Assembly (NCBI GenBank): GCA_000697355.1
Contig: JNEN01001231.1
Location: forward strand, 1-64,000
From: Syncephalastrum monosporum B8922
Lineage: Eukaryota > Mucoromycota > Mucoromycetes > Mucorales > Syncephalastraceae
DNA: 64,000 nt
Direction: 5' to 3'
The translations under genes and the position numbers were made by a program. Position 1 is the stretch's first letter. Each line of letters starts with the position of its first letter. A model generated the notes under the pieces. The model ran no database searches. It was not told the origin of the DNA and saw nothing but the letters and a program-made list of their open reading frames with translations. Below are positions 1 to 11,500 of the stretch, in pieces.

Positions 1-1210
1 GGTCTATGCATTGAATATGAGATATTAACACACGTTCCAGTTCCACTCCTTTTTCGCTCCTCCTTTGCTCTTCTTCCTCTCTTTGCTCTCCCTCTCTCCT
101 TCTTCCCGTTTTGCGACCCACTAGCCGGCTATCGGTGGCCGGGACCACCGTCAAAACTACCCCCCCAAAGACATGTGCCCTCGCGCCAAATGTCTGCCCC
201 ACGCCCATCGGTAAGTGCTTCCGGTTGATAATATGAAACTGAGACTCAAAAATGCAATCTGCTGCACAGCTTAGATGAGGCAGTGGCCAACACGCCGTGA
301 GCGTGTATTGACGACCCCGGTCCCGGTAGCTGGTATGTATAATAAAAATGAAGTGTAGTCCACGAAAACTGATTTCGGAACGAAATTTCGTAGGCTAGTT
401 AAGTTGATTACATTCTTTATTTTGACGGAAAAACTAAATAGGACAATAATGCGATCGAACAAAAAATGCCAGAAACGTAAAACAGTTAAAGGATACATAC
501 AGAGAGAGCGATGATGTAGTCGATGAGCATATCGCAATTGAATCCGTCCTTTTCGTTTATACTGATTCATTTATCGTTGCGTGGAGTTGTCACCGCGCAC
601 CGACATGGCATATTGTTTGTATGCACAAATTTACCTCCATAGTTTTGTCTCACAATCAGTGCAAGTAAAAAAAGAAATGAAAGGCAAGAGGCAGGTACCA
701 CAGACGGCAACAAGTATGCGACGTGCTAATCGAAGCAGCCTAAATTTAAACCTGTGCTGCTATTGTTACACTTGCCGAGGTAGAAGGCCTAAGGACGTGG
801 ACATAGTGTGTGTAAACGAGGTACATACAGTATCTCAGGGTCGGATTTGCCAAGTTATAAGCAAAGTACAGTACGGTGTCTTGAGGTGTCTACTTCAGAC
901 AGTTTTCAGACGATACATACAGTTGGCCCTTGTTCACAGCAGCGATCCAAGTTGCAATAGTTTTTGCCATCAACCCGTAAGAAGGAGCAAAGAAAGAAGC
1001 AAACGACGCTCTGGACATGAGCAATGTCCTTTTTATGAACACAAAATGAATGAAAAAATACCACTTCATCTTGCGTAATTGCACGGGCGGGGGAGGTGAT
1101 ATATTGATCTCGTAAACGCTATATATACAAAACGATCTTATGCTACAAATGTGCAAGACCTCCACTGTGTTATTTAAATTTGAAGGAAGCAGCGCCTTTC
1201 TCAAAGCTTC
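1..1210. other. Intergenic stretch, no gene recognised
   Basis: The open frames here are short, lack recognisable domains and do not splice into anything convincing. The first 130 bases are rich in C and T, as fungal promoters or UTRs often are. This could be the 3' flank of the DUF4291 gene on the minus strand plus the flank of a gene outside the window. Confidence 0.5.
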
Positions 1211-1876
1211 CTATGACGATAAACCGATATGCTGCCAGATTGTTTCATCGGCCGGGACGTAGACGCGTTCGCTCGGTGTCCATAGATTTGCAGTATCTCC
1301 CTGCTCGATCCGGGTGCGCATCTCAACGACAAAGTCAGTGATATCCTCAATTGAAACGATCCATTCTGTGGCAAACTTGCGCAGGATGTCGTCGCGCAAG
1401 CCGAGCTGAATCGCCCGCCGCTGTTGCGCGCGTGTGGGTGGCAGAGTTGGCAAATGATCGGGATCCCACTGGAGCCGCACCTGCACATCTTCCTTCTTGC
1501 GAACCTCTTGGCCTGCAAAACGCGTACTGTGCGCGGCACATTTCAAAATGGTGTCAAACGCGTGGCGCGGGATGCGTATCGCCAGTGTACGCTCTTGATG
1601 ATGTTTGGTATTCCATCCACTGCGGTATTGCATCCAGCAAAAGTTAGGCTTGATCCAGGACATTCGGGAAAATTTGAATTCGCCTCCCAGTTGCTGGTTC
1701 TGGACAGCAAATTCTGCAATACTGGGCTTGAAGGCCTGATACACTGTGATAGTTTCCTCATCATAGTGGGCCAAGATGTGCTGGCCTTTCTGAGGCCACA
1801 GCGCGGCTTGGTCAGCATAGGGCTCTACGGCCGTGATGGTCTTTAAAGAAGCTTGAGGCTTGCTTGAAACGGTCAT
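1211..1876 (-). CDS. DUF4291 family protein
   Basis: This is a single-exon gene of 221 residues. The start chosen is the Met of MTVSSKPQ; an in-frame Met lies 18 codons upstream, but that extension is hydrophobic and looks like UTR. The body follows the DUF4291 pattern known from bacteria and fungi: YDEETITVYQAF at about residues 38-49, MSWIKPNFCWMQYRSGW at 72-88, VRLQWDPDH at about 133-141, and AIQLGL further on before the EWIVSIEDIT segment. The length is usual for the family. The biochemical role of DUF4291 proteins is not established to my knowledge, so no reaction is assigned. There is no signal peptide or membrane segment. It is isolated in a gene-poor area next to mobile-element debris, which leaves horizontal origin possible but unproven. 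Confidence 0.85.
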   Translation of the reverse strand: MTVSSKPQASLKTITAVEPYADQAALWPQKGQHILAHYDEETITVYQAFKPSIAEFAVQNQQLGGEFKFSRMSWIKPNFCWMQYRSGWNTKHHQERTLAIRIPRHAFDTILKCAAHSTRFAGQEVRKKEDVQVRLQWDPDHLPTLPPTRAQQRRAIQLGLRDDILRKFATEWIVSIEDITDFVVEMRTRIEQGDTANLWTPSERVYVPADETIWQHIGLSS

Positions 1877-2941
1877 GGCAGATACTATTGAGAAAGCTGG
1901 AAAGAATGAGAACTGTAGATAATAATGCAAAATTAGAGAAATATGGTTCTATATATACATGTCGGTATCGAAACTGCGGCAGAAATACTGCGGCGGGACA
2001 AAATCTCTACGGTACGCTTCACACGAACGAAGATGTAGATAAAGGGGATGGTGGCGCAGAAGGGCTACCAGGTTAGGCAATATTGCGCCACAACCTCTAC
2101 TGTGTATCACAAATTTATACTTGTTTTAGCCCTGTGTAATTTGTATATTCGTTTGAAATGGATCTGGCTCCATGTTGTGATGCCCTAGCGTAGCGCAGGA
2201 CTCACTTATCAACAAGAAGTTTGCTTGCTTATTGGTTTTTCATAGTTCTCGGTGTTAATCACGAAAATCAAACAATTATTATGACAACTATCTAGCACTA
2301 CATCTTTCTAAGTGAGCAAAGGAAGCAAAAGCAAGAAGGATGATGAACGAGCGTAGCAGACTTCTCTTGTAATAGACGTGGTGCAGGCGGAATCCTTGCT
2401 GGAGATTTCAATATTTGGTTCGTCTAACGCAGTCAAGACATAGCTAACAGTTTCTCTGGCATTCGAAGCTAACACAAGGCGAGGCAGAACATGCTTTCGA
2501 AATAATGTCACATACGATGGGATATGTACAGCTTTCGGTCTGGTGATTCGACCGCTAAACGGTTAGAGAATCGTATCGCAACGATAAACACGACAGACAT
2601 ATTAGGATGACCATATGAACGAGTGCAAATCGTTGAACGCGCTTACCTGCAGTGATGTAGCCCACTGTTTCCAGTCTGGTCAGCTTGCCTTTTCTTAGGC
2701 AAGCATGCCGGGGAACATCGTCATACATATCTTTAACTGTCTTCCGCAACTTGATGTCGCTCTCGATCAAGCGTTTTACTGCACTTAACACCACCGAAAG
2801 ACCGACCCGACTTTCCAGCGCCGTTTTCGTAGGGAGCATCACGCGCCACTACTTGCGATCGCCACTGGCCATCCAGCTAAACGAAGCCATGTACATCCCG
2901 CTGGATAAAAGCGTAGCAGTTCCAATCCCAGGCCTAAGGGC
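1877..2941. other. Intergenic stretch, no gene recognised
   Basis: Only short frames without domain signals occur. The 3' part, from about 2,550, may belong to the decayed retroelement that becomes recognisable at 2,942, but no alignable motif was seen there. Confidence 0.4.
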
Positions 2942-3560
2942 TGGAATTGGCACTGGATCGCAGAGCTCCAAATCTTCGCCGACCGTCGCGCTCAAGCTTT
3001 CCATCGGTGGCGACGTAGCCTCGATTGCTTCTCCCGTTTGCGCCGGTGAAAGGAGTACGAGGCGACTCGTCAAGATCTCGACGTCGCCATCCACAAGGCT
3101 CAGCAAGACTCATGGCGTACTTTTTGTGACAAGCTCAGCAAAGGCCCGGCTGAAACGTTGAGTGTCGTAAAACGCATGAGACCAAGGCGTCGGGACCCTA
3201 TCTCACTGTCCATGCCAGACGGTCTTTGGTGGACCCTGCCCGTGCCCGTTACTCGACTCAGGACACTAACTCGAAGGCTTTGTCCGTCTCCATCGATGTG
3301 GCTGATGAAGTCGTCAAAAATTACCCTTGGACAAGTCAAGGTGTAGCTGATGCTATTGCTCAGCTGCCGTCGCGCAAGGGCCAGGTCACCGATTATATTC
3401 GTGCTGAGATGCTCAACCCCCTCTGCCCCTTCTCGCTCGCGGTATGGACACCATTTCCGCCTGTGTTGGTACGCTTCGTGGATATCTAACTTTCGACCCA
3501 TAACTTTGACCTCGGTCTTTTGCAAGATGTTCGCACGCTGTGCTATAGTCGAGGATGCCG
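2942..3560 (+). mobile_element. Degenerate non-LTR (LINE-type) retrotransposon fragment, pre-RT and start of RT
   Basis: Three successive frames give pieces of a LINE polyprotein. About 2,942-3,220 reads WIAELQIFADRRAQAF, an in-frame stop near 3,050, then AIHKAQQDSWRTFCDKLSKG and SVVKRM. After a frame change, 3,226-3,420 reads NYPWTSQGVADAIAQLPSRK followed by DYIRAEMLNPL, the pre-RT region of LINE ORF2. After another frame change, 3,490-3,550 reads SNFRPITLTSVFCKMFARC, which matches the first conserved block of LINE reverse transcriptases (RPI-L-S---K-FE). The rest of RT, the endonuclease and the 3' end are missing. Stops and frame changes show it is dead. The 3' end runs directly into the minus-strand ORF at 3,543-4,136. 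Confidence 0.72.
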
Positions 3561-4136
3561 GAATTTGACATTGATCAAGGTGGTTTCTGTGCGTCCCGCG
3601 GCACGTTCGACCATGTTCTTTGTCTCGCCAGACGGGTAGCTCATTACGCAAGTGTCAACTGCAGCAGAGCGCTCGGCAAAGCGCCAAATGTGCATATTAT
3701 ACCATTGTTCTAAATGAGGGCGTTGCAGATTGTTTGACTCGTACAGACGCACTAAATTATACACGGTATTTCGCACCCAGTCGAAATCACCATGGGTGTT
3801 GCTATCATAATGTTCATCCCAAGGCTGTTTTGTCAGGATCGCTTGACGCAGATCGGTGGTATAGTTTTTGTTGAACGAATTGATATAATCGCGCGGCTGT
3901 TCTGGAATATCTGGGAGTGCCTTTTTGCTCGTATCGCTAATTTTCCCTAACTCTGCTTGGCTGAACACGTTGTGATGAATATACGATCCATCTGAAGGGT
4001 CAACAATAAATGAGCGGCATATGTGCTCAGTCGTGCATTTCATCCCAAAAGCGTATAGCATGTCTTGCACTCGTCGTCCCGATAAGGCGGCCATGCCGCT
4101 GACAGCCTCAGAAGTGGAGTCTTGATCAAACGGCAT
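3543..4136 (-). pseudogene. Hypothetical protein, apparently C-terminally truncated at a retroelement junction
   Basis: An intronless frame of 197 residues with good coding character. It has no signal peptide or membrane segment. Features include WDEHYDSNTHGDFDWVRNTV (about residues 105-125) followed by LVRLYESNNLQRPHLEQWYN and MHIWRFAERS, which resemble an uncharacterised, multi-copy protein family I associate with Mucorales genomes; this is from memory and not checked. The last residues are encoded on the complement of the LINE fragment (overlap about 3,543-3,560), so the natural C-terminus has probably been replaced. Function is unknown. It may still be transcribed, but I treat it as a broken copy. 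A real short gene is the alternative. Confidence 0.45.
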
Positions 4137-7100
4137 CTAACATTGGGTATTTCAAAAGGCTAAAATGAACAATCAAGAGCTTATACGATGCGTCACCCAC
4201 TCACAGTATGTGCTTGCTTAGTGTGCGCTGCTGCTCCGAGCTTTGACGGTTTTTTTCCGACCGTTTCGAAAGTCGCAAAATGGGAAATTCCCTGCCCCTG
4301 GTGGGGGGGGGGGAGCAGAAGACGCAAGGAAGGACTCCAAGCACTTGCCAATTCACTAAACCCCACCGCTGCCTAGTCTTTTAGGCCATTAGCAATGCCC
4401 TACTCCTTGGGGAGCTTTGGCTCTTGGGTGTCGCAGACGTCTTAAGGCCTTTTGCTCCCGGGGGACGTGCTAGCCGCTTTACAAAGGCACGATTATCAGC
4501 AATCGCAGCATACATCAGCTATCTATATACCTCGGCTTGCTGAACCATTGGTCTTTTCGGAAGACTTCCAACTGAGATTTAAAGCTTCCCTTTCCAATGC
4601 CAACGACGTTCCAGCCTGGAGAGAGAGAGAAGGAGAGAGGAAATAATTTAGATCGTTGCTTTGCATTATCAATTCTGACATACCTCAATGAGATCCAACA
4701 TTCTGTTCACGTCGGCTCAATAAAGGCTTCTTCTTCCCAATGTCAAGCAGGTCGGCAAGATGTCATCCAATTCACAAATCTTGGGACTAATTTGATGCCA
4801 TAGAAGGAGCTGCTGCAGATCTACTTTCGGTTGACTTTTATTCGATTGGTTCGTAAGTCGCAGGATGGATTATGGGTCGATGGACGAAGCGGCGGTAATG
4901 ACAATGCGCAGTTGTATGTCATGCGATTTTCTCAGCCAATCAAAAAAGGCGCTTGGTGTCGCCAGATTGACTTTCTTTGTCTCCGACGGCACTCATCTTG
5001 GGTAGCCCGAGCCGTTCGTTGAGGCTTCCCTGGTCTCCACGTAAAGTACTGGATGCCCGTCTGGCTCCCGCCTCCATATATTCTTGACTGCTATCGAGAG
5101 GACCTGACACATCGACGGCTATCATTTTGAGTACGCTATCTCTGCTGACCGCAATAATAGGATGGAAACAATATCAAAATAAACTAACAAGCGCGTGGGA
5201 GCGGACGTGGGTGACCGAAGATCAAGCAAAGGTTGTGATGACCCATAGCCGTACGCGAAGGGGCCCACTCACACCCGGAACGCAATCGAAGTATCAGCCA
5301 TGGACGAAGCGAAGCGAGTTCCACGGCTTGTCAAAATAAACTAAGAGGAAAAGACAAACAAAACATCTTCCTCCCTTCCCAACTGATATCATTCATTATA
5401 GATTCGAACCTCCGACACCACCGCCTATACGACACCCACATTGAACACTTTAATTTGAAAATAATGTACATCTATAGGCGATCGGATAGGCGTTTGGCGT
5501 TGCCAGATGGATGTTTTTTCATATTCGGTCATCTTCTGTTGCTCAGATTAATTTAGCATTTCAAATACTGTTAAACATTTATCAGTCGGCCAGTTGATGT
5601 ATAATTTGATGGAATGTGTATTAATGTAAGTGCCTTCATTTATATGTCTCATAGAGCATCTATTCGGTCAGTTCTCCGCAAACCTCTACGAAGACTTTCG
5701 CTGTTTCCTCGTTGAAATACAGCCTTAATTACTATCCTGATCTATGTCCTTCACGATTGTGGCCTCTCTTTTTATTCTATGTGCTGTTGGAACACAGTAT
5801 GGAGTTTGTATATCGTGATATGTATCCATGCCTATCCGCCTTTTGGCTATCGTGGCGCATTTGCATGGTTTTATGGCCTGGTGCTTTGCGTTGATAGCAA
5901 AAATTCTAATAAAATGATTACCCTGGTTTATATTCGTGGTCGCTCCTCCGGCAACTAATCTATGTTCTTTGCTCGTTTTCTGTTGTGTATCGTTGCCTAA
6001 TCGACAAAACGTCAGACTCGCTCGTTGACCAACGTGTCAGCATTATATTCATCATCTCGGAAAACGTCGCCATTATTTTGGGAAACAAGATGACTAGAAG
6101 CGCACCATCCTTTCCTGTTGGGATTCGTCCGTTCGTCTATACGGCTCTGACTGCTGCATACTCATGTCATAAGCGCCATAACCCATTACTGCCTTACGGT
6201 ACCACATTTTGAAGTCCGGGTCATCTCAAGTCATGCTTGATGAACTTTGCCTCGCTTCTGGGATTGGTCTCACTCGTTCTACTCTGCACGACTCGATAAG
6301 TCAGTCTTGCGCTATGCTAAGACATCAAATCATATTATATGAAACCCAGTAGCTTCTCATAGAGCAAGGTATACGACGAACATGGCAATAGCGCCAAAAT
6401 ATTCAAAAATGGCGGTACCTCAGGACCCTGACAATTACATGTTTATTTACTTGCAGAAAAACATTGCATGCATAACACCAAATGCACACTGTAAGGTCAG
6501 TTTAACACGCTACTGTGTTATATGGCTGGCCACACGCGGAGGCATGGCTGATTGTAATAAATGATTGATGGCAGAAAAGTCTCTCAAAGTGCTGTCTTCC
6601 CCTTACAAAAATTATCAGTGTACTGTAATTTATGCTGCGGCAGTCAACTATGGCAAATTAGTGCATATATGATATCCTCGCTTTTTTCAATGGACACCTG
6701 CCATCAAAAGTACAGGCACATTCTGGTACACGTGTGTTTGTGTAAGGGCCGTTGCCAGCAGTGAGTCAGGCAGGATGCGGACACAGAGATAAGGTGTGAT
6801 GTATCAGCGGCCATGCCAACCGGCACGATGGCAACTAGGGAATACAAACTTGGTTGACAGGTCTCATGTATTCGTTACACGTGCGCATGTCGATGGATAA
6901 ATGAAAGAATAGAACCAAAAAAACAAAAAAAAAATGGCGGGCAATCACTGTGAAAGGGGGAAGCGCTTTCTTTAGTCTGACGTCATGCGGCCACGGGGTC
7001 AAGGCAATAGATCACACAGACAGTACAACAAAGTGAGAAGGACGATTTCCCCATTCTCTCGCCCCTTTTTCTTTTTTCGCTTTCTTTATCAGCGTTTTCC

Positions 7101-7545
7101 CGCTGACACCATCTGTCCGGATCAACCAAGGCCTTTTTTTTTTTTAATCTTTTTGACCTTTCACTACTCGGCCGACGACTTCCTTCTGCCAAGTTCCGTC
7201 ACTTCTATCTTCTTTAATTGTTCTTCTGCCAGGAGCGACTAGGGTTACCTTTACTCTTTCCCGCCTCCCGCATTAACCTGAGCTACTGTATTATGACTGC
7301 TGCTTTTGAACTGGTGCTTACACAGATCATTCGTAACGCAAGTCCTATGCCGACATAGTCTGGAGCAGACCCGCACATTCACCCTCCACACCTTATAATT
7401 ATCGATCCCCTCTGTAAAAAGTGAAAAAAGGCCCAAAAAAAGAGGAAAAAGAAGAAACCGATAAAAAAATATCAGTTCCTCCCCGCATACATAATCCAAT
7501 TGCACCCGCACCCCACACCCACACTCGCACACAAACCTATACTTT
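4137..7545. other. 3.4 kb gene-poor stretch
   Basis: Many frames of 60-85 codons occur on both strands but none shows a recognisable domain, consistent codon use or a joinable exon series. The stretch 4,830-5,340 has slightly more coding-like frames (for instance plus strand 4,831-5,022 and 5,127-5,339) and may be old mobile-element sequence. A C/G-rich patch with a run of G occurs near 4,303-4,312. From about 6,900 to 7,545 the sequence becomes pyrimidine-rich with T runs and CA-rich text, as expected for the promoter and 5' UTR of the gene at 7,546. Confidence 0.5.
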
Positions 7546-8502
7546 ATGTCCTTCTTTGAAATACTCTGCAACTGTCTCCGGTCCTTCTCCTGGATCAATC
7601 GGCTGGCGGTCTCGACGGCGCAGACCACTGCTGCAGTTCCGGAGCATGCATTGCTTCGCAGTTTGGCGCCCCCTTCGACGCATCCGAGCGGACCCTTTCT
7701 GACAGATTCTACCCTGATTGTGGACCAGGCTGTCACCGGTGCTGTCGGTATGACGACGTATGATAACTGGACACTACAAACCTGGCTGAGCGGTCTTCCC
7801 AAGCTCTCGCTCGCTCACATCCTCACAAACAACCTGCTGCAGAACCCCAAGGTAGCGTCCTTTGTGGAGGACACCCGGCCGACCCTCGCTGCCGCCGCTG
7901 CCTACGAACCGTACTGGCCGCCGTTCATGCGTAGCCTTCCCACCACCGCGCCACTCGACGAAAAGAAGACGCCCGAGGACAGCGTGGCCGAGCTGCATTA
8001 CGAGGAGCTGCTGGCCATCCAGTCCCGTGCGCGGCAGATCGTGCATGGAATCGACGCACAGCGACCCTCGGACCAGTATGCAAGCGAGGAAGTGATCGCA
8101 CGAGATCTGCGCCGTCTTATTCGCTTATGCACCAACACCTTGTACGCCACGGCCGAGGGCCACTCTGTAGCCGCCCTCGTCGGCCTGTTGGTTGTCGCCC
8201 AAGAGTGCCTCGAGGCCATCCCACGCTTGCGCCGTTACCTCTTTTCTCAAGCCGGCACTGGCCGCCTTATCGTACTCGAAATGGCGAGCATCCTCAAGAA
8301 CTTCAAGCAGCCTTCGGCTGCCTCACTTGTTGCCCAGCGCGCGCTGCTCTTCAAGGTCCTCGAGCCGCCGCCGGGCCACTCTGCAAGCTGGTTTCCCTGC
8401 GTTATTGAAAATATCTGCTTGGAAATGGCCGACCATGACCGCGAGTGGGTCCACAGACAAGAATATGAGAACGTAGCTGATATTGCTTCCCAATATCTTT
8501 AG
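7546..8502 (+). CDS. Hypothetical protein, intronless, 318 aa
   Basis: A single long frame of 318 codons in a region where most genes are intron-rich. Codon use resembles the neighbouring metabolic genes (C- and G-ending codons), so it is very probably real. I do not recognise the family. The N-terminal 60 residues contain a hydrophobic, Cys-containing start (MSFFEILCNCL) that could be a targeting or membrane-associated segment. The remainder is predicted by eye to be mostly helical, with the run SVAALVGLLVVAQECLEAI near residues 206-224 and ASILKNFKQP near 247. There are no zinc motifs, nucleotide-binding loops or repeats. A later in-frame Met (MTTYDNW, residue 69) is an alternative start. 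It is convergent with the Iml2-like gene downstream. Confidence 0.7.
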   Translation: MSFFEILCNCLRSFSWINRLAVSTAQTTAAVPEHALLRSLAPPSTHPSGPFLTDSTLIVDQAVTGAVGMTTYDNWTLQTWLSGLPKLSLAHILTNNLLQNPKVASFVEDTRPTLAAAAAYEPYWPPFMRSLPTTAPLDEKKTPEDSVAELHYEELLAIQSRARQIVHGIDAQRPSDQYASEEVIARDLRRLIRLCTNTLYATAEGHSVAALVGLLVVAQECLEAIPRLRRYLFSQAGTGRLIVLEMASILKNFKQPSAASLVAQRALLFKVLEPPPGHSASWFPCVIENICLEMADHDREWVHRQEYENVADIASQYL

Positions 8503-8588
8503 TTGATATTGTAACGCAGCCAGTGCATGAATAAAAAAAAAGAGTAACACTTCTTTTTTCCCGTTTTACTGAAACTCTTTTGTTATCG

Positions 8589-11500
8589 CTAAGATGAGGT
8601 TGTAACTGTTGCAGCCTCTGTGCCGGTGACACTATTAGCCTTTGTGAGGGGTAATCGCTTTCGACCGTGGTTCGAGACGCCTTTGGGAGTCTTCTGGTCA
8701 GGTGCCAATGCACCCAACTCCGCCGCGCGCGCAATCGCAAGGTTAAGTTGCTAGACAAACAAATTTATCAAAGTGAGCTGTATGTCCGTGCACACCACCA
8801 CTTCCCAACAGAGGAAAAAGAATAACATAAAGAGATCTGCAGACTTACGATAGCAAGGCGGTATTCAAAGTCATAGCCTGAACGGGATAGGCCGACATCC
8901 CACAGATTCCTGGCTCGTTGGATATCACCCTGGAACCAGGACACGGTGCCAGACTCCCTAAAAAATAAACAAACAAATAAGCTTTCCGGGGTACCTCATC
9001 TATGGCTGACGCATACCAATAGGCGTAAGGAACCACCCATTTCGAGTGCGAAATGCGGTCCTTATTATCAATGATCCAGTTCAAGTGCACGATAGCGTCC
9101 TTGCTTCGGCCCAAGCAGTTGTAAATAGCAGACTTTAGGAGCAAGAGGGTTGCCCGCTGGTCGTAATAATCGGGCGGCGGCAAGTCGGGCACGAGTTGGA
9201 ACATGCGCACTTCGTATTCGCGCTTTTCACGTCGGTAGATGACGTTGAGGGTCTCGTCAATTTGTTCCAAGCAGCGTTCCAGCGTTGTGGAGTTCATGTT
9301 GGCAAAGAGGTTCCACAGATACAGGATCTCGTAAGCTGGCAAGCTAAAGTCCATGTCCTGGTAACCGCTGCGCTCATAAAAGTCGATGCGGTGCAACAAG
9401 AATTGATCGAGCTGCGGCTTGCGCTTCGAGGACGCGACGAGCTTAGACACTTGTGCAAAGGACAGGATGGCCTCGCTGCGGTTGCCGAGCATCTCCATGC
9501 ATGCACCATAAAAGTATTTGTTGAAGGCGGGCGAGCCGTACTTGCCTTGCAGCTCGAGCATCCGCAGTGCAGCACTGGCCCAGTCCAGGCCGATCGCGCA
9601 GTTGAAGGCCATTTCGTAGGAAGCCATGTGCCCGATCGCACCTTCGGCCCACTCGCCTCGGCTGACCTCGTAGGTGTAGTTAAAGGACTGGGACGAGAGG
9701 GGTGTGTTGCGCGATAAACGCGAGATGCGACCGGCGTAGTACAGAAACAAGGCAGAATTAGGGAACGTCTTTTGCGCACTCAGCAGGATCTCAATGGCGG
9801 ATTGTATGAGGTCGCTCGTCAGTATCAGAGGGCAGTAGGTCATGAGTGTCACATAATAGCTCAGGAGTCTACAGCAAGCGAGCCGTTGCATAAGGTTAGG
9901 ATCTTGTCAAACCAAGAAAAACGTAGGATACTGTTTAGACATACATCATGGACGCCAAGGGTGAGCGAATCCGTTGACCCTCCATGCATAGCTTAAGCAG
10001 CGCAAAACCGAGATGTTTGTCAGCCTTCCAGCCGAAAGCAGAAACTACCTTTAGGATTTTGGCAGGAAGCGAAGAGAGCAAAAGATGGACAGAGCCGATA
10101 CTTCATGGAATAGATAAAAAAAAAAGGAAACTCGTCAGTTTCAGCATGAGACATATCGTGCACACATCCTACCCAAACTGGACGGCAGAGATGGTATCCC
10201 TGTCCATGTATCGGTTGAATTCTTGACCCATCTTCTTGTATTCTTGCCAAACATAGCTGTAACTATTGTAAGCTATAGAGAAAGTACCGGTGAGTCACAC
10301 GAAATTTCGTTTGACATAACCCCCTTTTTTTCATATATGTACCTCGTCGAAGGTTCAGACCACACTTGAGATAGCCGACGACCGTTTCTTGTTTGAGGTA
10401 GACCATGGCCATGAGCAGGCAGCATTCGGACTTGATGACATGTGCACGCAGAGCACCATTGGGTATAAAATCAGGCTGCGTCTTTAGCTTTTCGGGCGAT
10501 ATGGGGGCTGTCTTGTTTGGAAGACCGGTCGTGTTGGTGCCCATGAGGTTGGTGATGTAGTCCGACATTTTATCCTTGAGCGGCTTGTAAGCGTAAGCTG
10601 CGCTGATCTGGCCATTGGCGAATTGATAGGTTTCTGTCAGCATGTCGATAGTCTTGCCGACCTTTTCTGGGTCCGAGGTCTAGAGAAGAGTTACGGTTGA
10701 GTTTCTAAGACATGTTTGTCTTTTTGTCTGCTTGAACTCACGGTCAGGGCTAGATAAAAAAAAAGAAGAAAAAAACGAAGGTGTGTGCATCAATCGGCAT
10801 GCCCAGCGAAAACAGGTGGATCTCACTTACCCTCGATGGAAGCCATAGCACCCAGACCCAAGGCATAGAGCGGATCACTATGTACACTATGAGATGGCGT
10901 GACCCCCCATGCCACCAAGGCATTTACCTCTTTGCTTTTGACTCAAAAATCTGGCGTGCTTCGGTAAAATTGTTGTTAAAGAGTGCGTAGACGCCGTCCC
11001 GCATCGCCTCATCTAGTCATCATAAAAGATGAGTCACATGTATCGGATCGTCAGCAAGTGCCGGTAGCTACCGTTGCGTTCCTGTTCGCGGGGACCGAGA
11101 TTATTGGCATGGATGACGCCGTCGTTAGGCTGCTTGGCGACGAGCTGATTTGCGTTGGATGATTCTGCTGTGCTGACGTCGGTCCACGCGTCCGCCGGGG
11201 TCTTTTCATCGCCACTGCTGCTGTTATCCAGCTCGTCCGCGAACTCAGAGGCGGGGGCAGCGCCGGGGGTCGGAGGCGTGACATAGTCGGCCGCGTTCTT
11301 GTCCGCGGGCAGATCAATGCCGCGCGTGGTCGGAACGGGCGTCGAGGGTTGACTGCTATCATGCAGGGAGGACTGTGGCGCTGCAGAAGTGTCGATATCG
11401 GCAGGACGGTGCGCCTCGTTCCTGGACTGCTTGAGCTCTGCTTCGTCGCGGAGGTCTTTGGCAGCCGCGAGCGACTGGGTCAGGCGCTCGCTGTGATAGT

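Noticed and set aside
581..1078. Plus-strand frame of 165 codons
   Set aside because: No domain, irregular codon use, no splice partners; the text is low-complexity polar residues.
5400..5450. B-box-like GGTTCGAATC on the minus strand, suggesting a tRNA
   Set aside because: The T-stem does not pair and no A-box or anticodon arm could be placed, so it is probably chance or a very short tRNA fragment.
9196..9717. Plus-strand frame of 173 codons
   Set aside because: Antisense shadow of the conserved TPR region of the Iml2-like gene.
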